Of a stretch of DNA of 64,000 nucleotides, positions 18,611 to 26,687 are shown piece by piece. A program made the translations under genes and the position numbers. The first letter of the stretch is position 1. The number at the start of each line of letters is the position of its first letter. Under the pieces are notes generated by a model, which saw only the letters and a list, made by a program, of their open reading frames with translations, did not search any database and was not told the origin of the DNA. This DNA comes from Sphingomonas sp. (GTDB lineage Bacteria; Pseudomonadota; Alphaproteobacteria; Sphingomonadales; Sphingomonadaceae): NCBI GenBank assembly GCA_003248865.1, contig QFPK01000001.1, positions 62,001-126,000 of the forward strand, written 5' to 3'.

Positions 18611-18845
18611 CGCAGGGCTCCGCCCTGCACCCGGCAGGGAAATGATTTCCCTGCACCCTCTGACTTTGCGTTGCGCGCTATCGCAAAGCCGCGCGCGTGA
18701 CATGGTTTGATTGCCTGCGGCGCTGAGGCTTGCTGGCGCCGCAGGCCATAAACTCAGTTGTCAGCGCAACCTAAACGATCACCCTTGTAATGTGGGTGCA
18801 GGGAGCACGGCTCCCTGCCGGGGTGAAGGGGCAGAGCCCCTTCCC
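18611..18845 (+). repeat. Composite palindromic element, copy R3 (full)
   Basis: Occupies most of the 312-base gap 18565-18876. Outer hairpins are present on both sides: left arms GCAGGGC and GCCCTGC, right arms GAAGGGGC and GCCCCTTC. Inside are the end hairpins (CAGGGAAAT/ATTTCCCTG on the left, CAGGGAGC/GCTCCCTG on the right) and a central stem TTGCCTGCGGCGC with GCGCCGCAGGC. It ends 31 bases after the nadA stop. Confidence 0.85.
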
Positions 18846-18876
18846 TACATCCACAACCCAGCCGGACGATCCGCCC

Positions 18877-19887
18877 TCAATCCCCCGTCACAGGCGGCAT
18901 CGTCTGCGCCGGGGTCAGGTCCGTCGCCGCGCCCGATGCAATCGCCAGCATCCGGTTCAGCGGCAGCAGCGCGCGCACGCGCAGTGCTTCCGGCACGTCC
19001 AGCTCCGGCTTCAGGTCGCGCAGGCTCAGATACAGCTTCTCCACCGTGTTCAGCGCCATGTACGGGCACATGTTGCAGGAACATTTGCCGTCCGCGCCGG
19101 GCGCGCCGATGAACACCTTACCCGGCGCCTTCTTCTCCATCTGGTGGATAATGTGCGGCTCGGTCGCCACGATGATGATCTCGCTGGGGCTTTCCAGCGC
19201 GAACTTCAGGATGGCACTGGTCGATCCGATCATGTCGGCATGATCCAGGATATGCGCGGGGCATTCCGGGTGCGCCGCCACCGGCGCCTCCGGATACTGC
19301 ATCTTCAGCTTCAGCAGTTCGGTCTCGCTGAAGGCCTCGTGCACGATGCAGGTGCCGTCCCACAGCAGCATGTCACGGCCGGTCTTGCGGTTCAGCCAGG
19401 CGCCCAGATGCTTGTCCGGCGCGAAGATGATCTTCTGCTCCTTCGGCAGCGCGTTGATGATCTTCTCCGCGCTGGAGGAGGTCACGATGATGTCGCTGTG
19501 CGCCTTCACCGCGGCCGAGCAGTTGATGTAGGTCAGGCTCAGGTGATCGGGATGCGCCGCGCGAAAGGCGCCGAACTCATCCGGCGGGCAGCTGTCTTCC
19601 AGAGAGCAGCCGGCATCCATGTCGGGCAGGATCACCGTCTTCTGCGGGCTCAGAATCTTCGCCACTTCCGCCATGAAGCGCACGCCGCAGAAGGCGATCA
19701 CATCGGCGTCCGTCTCGGCCGCCTTGCGGGAAAGCTCCAGCGAGTCGCCCACGAAGTCGGCCATGTCCTGCAGCTCGGGCGTCTGGTAATAATGCGCCAG
19801 AATTACTGCGTTGCGCTCCTTGCGCAGCCGCTCGATCTCGGCCCGCAGGTCCAGCCCACTCAGCGTTTCTCTCAGCCTTGCATCCAT
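18877..19887 (-). CDS. nadA: Quinolinate synthase
   Basis: Condenses iminoaspartate with dihydroxyacetone phosphate to quinolinate using a 4Fe-4S cluster. 336 residues. A-H-Y-Y-Q-T-P-E-L-Q-D near the start, cysteines in F-C-G-V-R-F-M and C-S-C-N-M-C-P-Y-M-A, and H-P-E-C-P are the family marks. ATG 19887 is preceded by AGGAGG. The gene is divergent from the 3-hydroxyacyl-CoA dehydrogenase gene with 53 bases between starts, which must hold both promoters. Confidence 0.95.
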   Translation of the reverse strand: MDARLRETLSGLDLRAEIERLRKERNAVILAHYYQTPELQDMADFVGDSLELSRKAAETDADVIAFCGVRFMAEVAKILSPQKTVILPDMDAGCSLEDSCPPDEFGAFRAAHPDHLSLTYINCSAAVKAHSDIIVTSSSAEKIINALPKEQKIIFAPDKHLGAWLNRKTGRDMLLWDGTCIVHEAFSETELLKLKMQYPEAPVAAHPECPAHILDHADMIGSTSAILKFALESPSEIIIVATEPHIIHQMEKKAPGKVFIGAPGADGKCSCNMCPYMALNTVEKLYLSLRDLKPELDVPEALRVRALLPLNRMLAIASGAATDLTPAQTMPPVTGD

Positions 19888-19940
19888 GCGATCGCCTCCT
19901 AGAGAGTGGGTCTGTAGGCGATGCATATAGGGAGGAAAAG

Positions 19941-21095
19941 ATGAACGACGAGGCTCTGGCGCATATTGCGGCTGCGGAAGCGAAGGCCGCAGAGGTCGAA
20001 GGCATCGGCGCAAACGTGCCCACCCGCCCCATCCACAAGGTCGGCGTCATCGGCGCGGGCACCATGGGTGGCGGCATCTCGATGAATTTCGCGAACGTCG
20101 GAATCCCGGTTACCATCGTCGAACGCGAACAGGCTGCGCTCGATCGCGGGCTGAAAGTGATCCGCGCCAACTACGAACGCTCCGCCCAGCGCGGCAAGCT
20201 CACCGCCGAACAGGTGGAACAGCGCATGGCGCTCCTCACCGGCAGCCTCGACATCGGCGACCTCAAAGACGCGGATCTCGTGATCGAGGCCATCTTCGAG
20301 AATATGGCGATCAAGAAGGAAACCTTCGCCAAACTCGACAGCATCGCCAAACCCGGCGCCATCCTCGCCAGCAACACCAGCTATCTCGACGTGGACGAGA
20401 TCGCATCCGCCACCAGCCGCCCGCAGGATGTGCTGGGCATGCACTTCTTCTCGCCCGCCAACGTCATGAAGCTGCTGGAAGTCGTGCGCGGCGCAAAAAC
20501 CGCCCCGGACGTGCTGAAGACCGCCATGGAAATCGGCGTGAAGATCGGCAAGGTCCCCGTCGTCTCCGGCGTCTGCGACGGCTTCATCGGCAACCGCATG
20601 CTCTCCACCCGCCAGCAGGCCGCCAACCAGCTCCTGCTGGAAGGCGCCATGCCGTGGGAGGTGGACCGCGCCCTGACCGATTTCGGCTTCCCCATGGGCC
20701 CGTTCCAGATGGCGGACCTCGCCGGCCTCGATATCGGCTGGTCGAAAGACACCTCAAAAGGCGAAACCCTGCGCGACCGCCTCTGCGAACTGGACCGCCG
20801 CGGCCAGAAGACATCCGCCGGCTTCTACGATTATGGCCCCGACCGCAGCCGAACCCCCAGCCCCATCGTCGAGCAGCTGATCCGCGACTTCGTGAAGGAA
20901 AAGGGCGGCACCCCGCAGGAACACACCCAGGCCGAAATCCTGAATCGCCTGCTGCAACCCATGGTGGCGGAAGGAAAGAAGATCCTCGCCGAAGGCATCG
21001 CCCAACGCCCCGGCGACATCGACGCAGTCTGGGTCAACGGCTACGGCTGGCCCCGCGCAACCGGCGGCATCATGTACTGGGCCGGGGTGCGCTAA
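19941..21095 (+). CDS. 3-hydroxyacyl-CoA dehydrogenase, stand-alone (no crotonase domain)
   Basis: Oxidises 3-hydroxyacyl-CoA to 3-ketoacyl-CoA with NAD+ in beta-oxidation. 384 residues: Rossmann motif V-G-V-I-G-A-G-T-M-G-G-G-I near 36-48, S-N-T-S-Y-L-D-V, the catalytic-region H-F-F-S-P-A-N-V-M-K-L-L-E-V-V-R, then two C-terminal dimerisation-type domains ending G-Y-G-W-P-R-A-T-G-G-I-M-Y-W. The layout matches the C-terminal half of FadB/FadJ-type bifunctional enzymes, and the first 30 residues resemble their inter-domain linker. It has its own good ribosome site (GGAGG) at 19931, so it is a genuine short gene and not a frameshifted remnant. Confidence 0.88.
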   Translation: MNDEALAHIAAAEAKAAEVEGIGANVPTRPIHKVGVIGAGTMGGGISMNFANVGIPVTIVEREQAALDRGLKVIRANYERSAQRGKLTAEQVEQRMALLTGSLDIGDLKDADLVIEAIFENMAIKKETFAKLDSIAKPGAILASNTSYLDVDEIASATSRPQDVLGMHFFSPANVMKLLEVVRGAKTAPDVLKTAMEIGVKIGKVPVVSGVCDGFIGNRMLSTRQQAANQLLLEGAMPWEVDRALTDFGFPMGPFQMADLAGLDIGWSKDTSKGETLRDRLCELDRRGQKTSAGFYDYGPDRSRTPSPIVEQLIRDFVKEKGGTPQEHTQAEILNRLLQPMVAEGKKILAEGIAQRPGDIDAVWVNGYGWPRATGGIMYWAGVR

Positions 21096-21110
21096 CCCCG
21101 CCGCTCACCG

Positions 21111-21345
21111 TTGAGGGGGCGCTGCCCCCTCAAACTCCCCCGGCAGGGAGATGATCTCCCTGCACCCACATCATTATGCCACTCGTCGAGGCAGTGCTGA
21201 CGGACGGATTGATTGCCTGCGGCGCCGGCAAGCCCAAGCGCCGCAGGCAGTCAAACCCCCGAAACCCGCACCAGTTTGAGAGCAGCGCGCAACGCCAACA
21301 TCGTGGGTGCAGGGAAATCATTTCCCTGCCCGCCGGAGGCAAAAA
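21111..21345 (-). repeat. Composite palindromic element, copy R4 (full, inverted)
   Basis: Covers most of the 328-base gap 21096-21423. Reverse order relative to R1: outer hairpin (TTGAGGGGGC, GCCCCCTCAA), end hairpin CAGGGAGAT/ATCTCCCTG, box, central stem TTGCCTGCGGCGC with GCGCCGCAGGCAG, box containing CAACGCCAACAT, and end hairpin CAGGGAAAT/ATTTCCCTG followed by GCCGGAGGC. It begins 16 bases after the dehydrogenase stop. Confidence 0.85.
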
Positions 21346-21423
21346 ATACCCCAATTGCGCAAACCGCAATAGTCGCAGAAGCTCCCGCCAGTCTGCCTCG
21401 GCAGACATGAGGAAGGGGGAGAA

Positions 21424-21987
21424 ATGAAAGACTACGCCACCATCTCGCTGGCCGAAGCCCGGCGCGAGTATCTGGCCTCCAGCACCACCGGCATGCCCAT
21501 CGGCGGCTTCGTCGCCTGGGCCGGGCTGGCGGTCGCGGCCTATATCCTGGGGGATCGGCTTCCGGCGTTCGTGCCGCTGACTGCGGCGGCCCTGCCCTTC
21601 CCGATCTCGCTTCTCATCGACAAGCTGCGCGGCCAGCCCGGCCTGCAATTGCAAAGCCGGCTGAACCCCGTCACCCAGCTGTTCATGCGTTCGATCGCCA
21701 TGGTTGCGCTGCTCATCCCCTTCGTCATCATCGCCGCCAAGGCGACAGGAGACCTGAACATCCTGATCCTCGGGCTCGCGATCCTGGCCGGCATGGTGTG
21801 GGTGCCTCATGGCTGGGGCGCGGACGATCCGGCGGGCCTGATCCACTTCGTGATGCGCGCGATCGTCTGTTACGCCGCCTATCTGCTGGCACCGGACGCG
21901 ATACGGGGTGCCGCCATCGCGGGCGCGGCGGCCCTCACCTACGTTTACGCAATCGCGGCGATGAAGAAGCCTGCATCGGTCCGCTGA
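21424..21987 (+). CDS. Integral membrane protein, unknown function
   Basis: 187 residues with about five or six predicted transmembrane helices and a short N-terminal cytoplasmic stretch (M-K-D-Y-A-T-I-S-L-A-E-A-R-R-E-Y-L-A). It resembles uncharacterised bacterial membrane proteins (possibly DUF7010). No catalytic motif was seen. GAGGAAGGGGG precedes the ATG. A strong stem-loop follows. Confidence 0.75.
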   Translation: MKDYATISLAEARREYLASSTTGMPIGGFVAWAGLAVAAYILGDRLPAFVPLTAAALPFPISLLIDKLRGQPGLQLQSRLNPVTQLFMRSIAMVALLIPFVIIAAKATGDLNILILGLAILAGMVWVPHGWGADDPAGLIHFVMRAIVCYAAYLLAPDAIRGAAIAGAAALTYVYAIAAMKKPASVR

Positions 21988-22006
21988 GGTCCGCCGGAAA
22001 CGAAAA

Positions 22007-22037
22007 CAGGGCCGGAACCCCCTCGGTCCCGGCCCTG
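22007..22037. terminator. Bidirectional terminator hairpin
   Basis: Arms CAGGGCCGG (22007-22015) and CCGGCCCTG (22029-22037) around a 13-base loop, lying between the convergent ends of the membrane-protein gene and the SleB-type hydrolase gene. Confidence 0.7.
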
Positions 22038-22072
22038 CCGTCTTCCCGTCCCCCGGGGTGTTTCAGTGTATC

Positions 22073-22690
22073 TCAGCGATAGAAGACGTGCTGCCCCACG
22101 GTGGCCACCCGGCGCAGCTTCCAGCCCGGGTTCACGCGCGTGGCGTGGAAGTGGGTGGCGTCGGGCGCCACTTCCGGCCAGCTGTTGGAAAGGGCGATCA
22201 GGGCGATGGCCTTGGCCGTTGCCCATTGCGCCATGTTGGTGGGCGCCGGCATGTCGCCGCCGCGCACGAAGCTGAACTGCTTGGGCGCCTTCACAACGCC
22301 GCACACCCCGCTGCCGAAGCGGCCGGATTCCACGCGGTTCATGATCACTTGCGCCACGGCCAGCTGGCCGTCCAGCGGTTCGCCCTTGGATTCGAAATAG
22401 ACGGCGGAGGCCAGGCACTTCAGATCGGCGTTCATCTGCACCGAATCCCCGCCGCGCACTTCGTGCACCAGCTGGGACAGGCTGTTGGCTTCCGGGATCA
22501 CCAGACCCAGTTCGGGCTCGGCGAAATCATGGGGTTCTTCCACCATCTCCAGGTCCGGCGCGAAATGCGTCTCGGCGGGGGCGGGTTGGATATCATTCAG
22601 GAACGACAGATCGGTGTTGGGCGCTTCGCCCGCAGCCAGAAGAAAGACAGCAGCGGCGGAAACGCCGGCCACCCGGAACTTGTTGCGCAT
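22073..22690 (-). CDS. SleB-type cell wall hydrolase, exported
   Basis: 205 residues with a signal peptide (F-R-V-A-G-V-S-A-A-A-V-F-L-L-A-A-G). The C-terminal SleB / cell-wall hydrolase domain has L-A-S-A-V-Y-F-E-S-K-G-E (catalytic Glu region), V-A-Q-V-I-M-N-R-V and the terminal G-x-H-x-F-Y. It trims peptidoglycan. Start 22690 begins the signal peptide; 77 upstream in-frame codons look non-coding. Confidence 0.88.
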   Translation of the reverse strand: MRNKFRVAGVSAAAVFLLAAGEAPNTDLSFLNDIQPAPAETHFAPDLEMVEEPHDFAEPELGLVIPEANSLSQLVHEVRGGDSVQMNADLKCLASAVYFESKGEPLDGQLAVAQVIMNRVESGRFGSGVCGVVKAPKQFSFVRGGDMPAPTNMAQWATAKAIALIALSNSWPEVAPDATHFHATRVNPGWKLRRVATVGQHVFYR

Positions 22691-22934
22691 CAAAGACTCG
22701 GTACCCGCGGTTCCTGGGGCTGCGGGCCGAGAGCGGAAGCCTTGCAAAAATAGGACTATCCGGTGTCGGAACCCGCGCGAACCGCGCTTGAAGATCCAGC
22801 CATCCTGCCCGGAATGGCCGGTGCCCTGCCGGGCCCCATCCTTCCGGAGGAACCCAGACCGGCCGACCCTTCTCTGGGGTGTCATGGGCCCGTCACAGTG
22901 CACGCCGGGCCCCTCGTTCATATGGGCGAAAGGG

Positions 22935-23270
22935 TCAACGGCCGGCGGGGAATCCCGGGATGAACCGTTCCGGCAAAGCGATATCCAGTTCGAGCACCCA
23001 CAGATCGGTGTCGAATCGCAACTGCCTGTTAACGAATTCGGAAACCTGTTGTTCCCCTTCCGCCGCCAGCCGCCATTCGCTCCCGCCGCTCAGCGCCGGC
23101 AGCTTTTCATAGGCCCCCACAAAGGCCCCGTGGCGATGAACCAGCAGCAGCGCGGCACCCCATTGGCTCCCCTTGTGGAGCACCGTCGCAAAGCCCCCGG
23201 CCGCCTGCACCTGCCGCACCAGCGCGGGCACTTCCGTGCTCGCCGGAAGCCGGTGTTCAGGCAGATCCAT
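22935..23270 (-). CDS. DUF1491-family protein
   Basis: 111 residues. The layout 'P-A-L-V-R-Q-V-Q-A-A-G-G-F-A-T-V-L-H-K-G-S-Q-W-G-A-A-L-L-L-V' and 'D-x-D-L-W-V-L-E' match DUF1491, a small alphaproteobacterial family of unknown role. It overlaps the thioesterase-like gene end by 14 bases and is the last gene of the hpf-ptsN operon. Confidence 0.8.
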   Translation of the reverse strand: MDLPEHRLPASTEVPALVRQVQAAGGFATVLHKGSQWGAALLLVHRHGAFVGAYEKLPALSGGSEWRLAAEGEQQVSEFVNRQLRFDTDLWVLELDIALPERFIPGFPAGR

Positions 23271-23709
23271 CGAGATAGCCCGGCAGATCGGCCAGCAGGA
23301 TTCGGGATCGCATGAAGGTGCCCTGTCCGCGTGCCACCTCCTCGCCGTCGGCATCCAGCAACCGGCTTTCCGCGATCAGAACCCGCCGCGTGCCGCTCAC
23401 CCAGCGGCCCACCGCGCGCAGCGCTTCCGCCTTCACCGGCCGGGTCAGGAACAGGTTGAACTGGGTGGTCAGCACGAACTGCTCCTCCACCATCGAGTTC
23501 GCCGCATAGAAGGCGGCATCGTCCAGCATCTTGAAATAGATGGTGCCATGCCCGGCGCCGGCCGCATGGAACATGTCCGGCGTCACCTCGAACCGAATCT
23601 CGGCCTTCCCCGGCTCCGGAATCGAAAGCCGGGACCGGAAGATCTGGTTCACCGGCGCCCGGGCATACAGCCGCTCCAGCCCGCGCAGGTGCGCGGCCTT
23701 GATGCTCAT
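23257..23709 (-). CDS. PaaI-type hotdog thioesterase
   Basis: 150 residues with a single hotdog fold. The segment D-M-F-H-A-A-G-A-G-H-G-T-I-Y-F-K-M-L-D-D-A-A-F-Y-A-A-N aligns with the thioesterase active-site helix (H.aGh.HG...fallDeAa..A). It probably hydrolyses an acyl-CoA. ATG 23709 overlaps the ptsN stop by 4 bases, giving tight coupling. Confidence 0.82.
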   Translation of the reverse strand: MSIKAAHLRGLERLYARAPVNQIFRSRLSIPEPGKAEIRFEVTPDMFHAAGAGHGTIYFKMLDDAAFYAANSMVEEQFVLTTQFNLFLTRPVKAEALRAVGRWVSGTRRVLIAESRLLDADGEEVARGQGTFMRSRILLADLPGYLDGSA

Positions 23710-24167
23710 GCCGCCTGCCGCTGCGGGCCCGCCAGCAGCGTCCACAGCGCGCCGGCCTGCGTCGCGCCGCGCATCTTCTCCACCAGCTGGCGGTCGCGCA
23801 GCGTCCGGCTCACCAACGCCAGGCACTTCAGATGATCGGCCCCGGCCGCCTCCGGCCCCACCAGCGCGACCACAAGGTCCACCGGCAGCCCGTCCAGCGC
23901 GTGCCAGTCCAGCGGCTGCGCCGTGCGCACCACGGCCACGGCCATCCGCTCCATCCCCGCCACCCGGCCATGGGGAATCGCAGTCCCGCCGCCGAAGCCG
24001 GTGGTGCCCAGCCGTTCCCTCTCCGCAAGCGCCGTGCACAGCGCCTCTTCCGAAACACCCGTCGCATCGGCCAGCAAGGCCGCCGCGCGCTCGAACACCG
24101 CCTTCTGGCTCGTGGCGGGAACATCCAGCGCCACGGCCGTCGGGGCCAGCAAATCTCGAAATTCCAT
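23706..24167 (-). CDS. ptsN: PTS-Ntr EIIA protein
   Basis: 153 residues. Phosphoacceptor His66 in G-T-A-I-P-H-G-R-V. Acts in the nitrogen/potassium phosphotransfer regulatory chain, not in sugar import. It lies 81 bases downstream of the long-form hpf gene, a common bacterial neighbourhood (usually with rpoN, absent here). Start 24167 gives the family N-terminus M-E-F-R-D-L-L. Confidence 0.93.
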   Translation of the reverse strand: MEFRDLLAPTAVALDVPATSQKAVFERAAALLADATGVSEEALCTALAERERLGTTGFGGGTAIPHGRVAGMERMAVAVVRTAQPLDWHALDGLPVDLVVALVGPEAAGADHLKCLALVSRTLRDRQLVEKMRGATQAGALWTLLAGPQRQAA

Positions 24168-24248
24168 TGATCCAGTCCGTCCAATCGTCGCCCGCCCATA
24201 CACGACGGGCGACCTCCCCATCAGCCGCCCTGATCAGGCCCCCTTAAC

Positions 24249-24827
24249 TCAACCTCGGGGCTCGACCCAGCCGATGTTTCCATCCTCCCGGCGATACACC
24301 ATGTTCAGATCACCCGTCCGGCTGTTCTTGAACAGCAGCGCGGTGGTGTTCCTGAGGTCCAGCATCATCACCGCGTCCGACACGCTGGCATCCGGAATGT
24401 CCACCCGCGTCTCAGCGATGGTCAGCGGCGCGTCCGGCGCCTCCAGCTCATCCGAAACCGCCTCGAAGATGCGATACTCCGCATTGTCGGGCAGATCGGC
24501 CAGCGGCAGGTCCGAAAGCGCCGCCCCGCCAGACTTGTCGCGCAGCCGCCGCATATAGCGCCGCAGCTGCTTCTCGATCTTGTTGGCAGCGCCGTCGAAC
24601 GCCGTATTCGCCAGCGCGGCGCGGTTCGATCCCTTCAGCACCAGCCCCTGCATCACATGCATCACGATGTCACACTGGAAACTGTCGTGCGGGCCGGGGC
24701 TCAGCGTCACCGTCGCCCCGATGGAGCGCTTGAAATAGGTCTCCCTGATGGCCTGCAGACGTTCGTCCACATGTACCCGGAAAGCCTGCCCCGTCTCCAC
24801 CTGGTGGCCCGCAACCCGGATGTCCAT
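24249..24827 (-). CDS. hpf: Long-form ribosome hibernation promoting factor
   Basis: 192 residues. The N-terminal HPF/RaiA fold (M-D-I-R-V-A-G-H-Q-V-E, F-K-R-S-I-G-A-T-V-T) plus a C-terminal dimerisation domain (D-A-V-M-M-L-D-L-R-N-T-T-A-L-L-F-K-N, V-Y-R-R-E-D-G-N-I-G-W-V-E) that makes the long form, which pairs 70S ribosomes into 100S. AAGGAGAGAG precedes ATG 24827. Confidence 0.93.
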   Translation of the reverse strand: MDIRVAGHQVETGQAFRVHVDERLQAIRETYFKRSIGATVTLSPGPHDSFQCDIVMHVMQGLVLKGSNRAALANTAFDGAANKIEKQLRRYMRRLRDKSGGAALSDLPLADLPDNAEYRIFEAVSDELEAPDAPLTIAETRVDIPDASVSDAVMMLDLRNTTALLFKNSRTGDLNMVYRREDGNIGWVEPRG

Positions 24828-24853
24828 CGTCTCTCTCCTTCTCTCTCTCCCGC

Positions 24854-25522
24854 TCAGCCCGATTTCAGCCAGAGCGGCTCCTTCATCTTCCCCACGAAGT
24901 CGGCATGGGCCTCCAGATCCGCAAGGGGGATCTCCCACTGCCGCCGGGGCCAGACCTTCGTCGGCCCCTCTTCCTGAACCTCCGCTGTCACGGCCAGATC
25001 GAACCCGATCTGCCGCCCGCCCGTCAGCTCAACATACACATCCGCCAGCAGCTCGGCATCGATCAGCGCACCGTGCAACACGCGATGAGACCGGTCGATC
25101 CCGAAGCGCTGGCACAAGGCATCCAGCGAATGCTTGGCCCCGGGAAACCGCTTGCGCGCCAGCTCCAGCGTATCCACCACCAGCGCATCGCCGATGGCCG
25201 CCCGCCCGCACAGCTCCAGCTCATAATTCAGGAAGCGCATGTCGAAGGCGGCATTGTGCGCCACCAGCGTCGCACCCTCCACAAAGGCCAGCACCTCCGC
25301 CGCGACCGCCGCAAACCGCGGCTTGTCCGCCAGAAACTCCTCGCTCAGTCCATGAATGGCCTGCGCCTCGGCCGGCATGCCGCGCCCCGGATTGATGTAA
25401 AGATGCAGATGCCGCCCCGTGGGCACCCGCTCCACCAGCTCGATCCCGGCAAATTCAACCAGCCTGTGCCCATCCCTGGGGTCCAGACCCGTCGTCTCGG
25501 TATCGAACACGATCTCGCGCAT
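24854..25522 (-). CDS. dnaQ: DNA polymerase III epsilon subunit (proofreading exonuclease)
   Basis: 222 residues. DEDDh exonuclease motifs: V-F-D-T-E-T-T-G-L (Exo I), A-H-N-A-A-F-D (Exo II), H-x-A-L-x-D-A-x-L-L (Exo III). Proofreads chromosomal replication. In many alphaproteobacteria dnaQ directly follows coaE; here a SpoIIAA-like gene and repeat R5 separate them. Confidence 0.94.
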   Translation of the reverse strand: MREIVFDTETTGLDPRDGHRLVEFAGIELVERVPTGRHLHLYINPGRGMPAEAQAIHGLSEEFLADKPRFAAVAAEVLAFVEGATLVAHNAAFDMRFLNYELELCGRAAIGDALVVDTLELARKRFPGAKHSLDALCQRFGIDRSHRVLHGALIDAELLADVYVELTGGRQIGFDLAVTAEVQEEGPTKVWPRRQWEIPLADLEAHADFVGKMKEPLWLKSG

Positions 25523-25600
25523 TTTCCAACTTATCCGCCGGTTTGAGCGGGTCCGCAAGACCTATCGGGTGGGCGGTTTGTCCTGCGGAGATGTCCTTTT

Positions 25601-25658
25601 GCCTCCGGCGGGCAGGGAAATGATTTCCCTGCCGGGTTCCAAGGGCAGAGCCCTTGGC
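25601..25658. repeat. Composite palindromic element, copy R5 (internally deleted)
   Basis: The left end (GCCTCCGGCGGG plus CAGGGAAAT/ATTTCCCTG hairpin) is joined directly to the outer hairpin CCAAGGGC/GCCCTTGG. The boxes and central stem are missing. It lies 30 bases past the stop of the gene at 25688-26056. Confidence 0.8.
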
Positions 25659-25687
25659 CTTTCTACACCTCACAGCGCCGTCAACGC

Positions 25688-26056
25688 CTATGCGCCCTCG
25701 CACCACCGCAACCCGGCCTCCGCGTCGCCGGCCCCGAACGCCCGCACGTCCATCATCGGCGTCAGCAGGTCCAGCAGCGTCACGGCACCGTTCAGCAGCG
25801 CGTTGTCCGTCACCACGGCCACCCGGGCGAAGCGGTGGAACCAGTCCAGATGGGCCAGCCGCATCTTCAGGCTGTGCAGCCCCGCTTCCAGCCCCGTGTG
25901 GGACCAGGCGCGGGCGTCCACATAATAGTTCAGCTTGTCATGGGCCTTCAGCGCGTCGGCCGCCTCGGCATAGAGGCTGTTGATCTCGTCGACGCTCAGC
26001 GTTTCGCCCAGCCGGATGCCGATGGTGCCGGGCTGCGTTTCGATCCGTTCGTACAT
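25688..26056 (-). CDS. SpoIIAA/STAS-like protein
   Basis: 122 residues. Fits the SpoIIAA-like (STAS/CRAL-TRIO-like) fold: an early beta strand, V-D-A-R-A-W, helix, then R-V-A-V-V-T-D-N. These proteins are small cytosolic lipid- or partner-binding units of poorly known role. It sits between coaE (31 bases upstream) and dnaQ, an atypical insertion in an otherwise conserved order. Confidence 0.75.
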   Translation of the reverse strand: MYERIETQPGTIGIRLGETLSVDEINSLYAEAADALKAHDKLNYYVDARAWSHTGLEAGLHSLKMRLAHLDWFHRFARVAVVTDNALLNGAVTLLDLLTPMMDVRAFGAGDAEAGLRWCEGA

Positions 26057-26087
26057 GGTCCGTCCTCCCCAGAACGAAACTGTGCCG

Positions 26088-26687
26088 TCAGCCGCCTGTT
26101 CCTTTTGCGACTCGGGCGATGGCCTTCACGGTGCGGAAGGTCAGCAGCCGTCCGCGCCCCGTTTCGATCACGATATCGGCAATCTTCCGTTTTTCCGAAT
26201 CCGGCATCTGGTGCTTCAGCACATTCAGGAACTTCGCTTCCGTCATCCCCGGCCGCGCCAACACCCGCGCGCGCTGCACATGGAACGGCGCGGACGCCAC
26301 CGCGATCAGATCCACGCCCTTCCAGCCGTCTCCTTCCAGCAGCAGCGGGATATCCAGCACGATGGCCTTGCGGCTGCGGTATCGCCGTCGGAACTGCTGC
26401 TGCAACCGACCCACCAGCGGGTGCACGATCCGCTCCAGCGTCTTCAACGCCTTGGGGTCGCCGAACACCGCCGCCCCCAGCTTCGCGCGATCGACGCCCG
26501 CCTTGCCCGTCGTCCCCGGAAACGCCTTCTCGATGGCCGGCAGCGCCAGGCCGCCTGGCTCCTGCACAGTCCTCACGGCGGCATCCGCATCGAACACCGG
26601 AATTCCCAGATGGCGGAACTTGGACGCCACCTTGGATTTTCCCATCCCGATGGACCCTGTCAGCCCGATCACGACCGGCCGCTTCAT
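26088..26687 (-). CDS. coaE: Dephospho-CoA kinase
   Basis: 199 residues. P-loop G-L-T-G-S-I-G-M-G-K-S, then F-D-A-D-A and the D-I-P-L-L lid motif. Catalyses the last step of coenzyme A synthesis. Overlaps the aroE stop by 4 bases. Confidence 0.95.
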   Translation of the reverse strand: MKRPVVIGLTGSIGMGKSKVASKFRHLGIPVFDADAAVRTVQEPGGLALPAIEKAFPGTTGKAGVDRAKLGAAVFGDPKALKTLERIVHPLVGRLQQQFRRRYRSRKAIVLDIPLLLEGDGWKGVDLIAVASAPFHVQRARVLARPGMTEAKFLNVLKHQMPDSEKRKIADIVIETGRGRLLTFRTVKAIARVAKGTGG

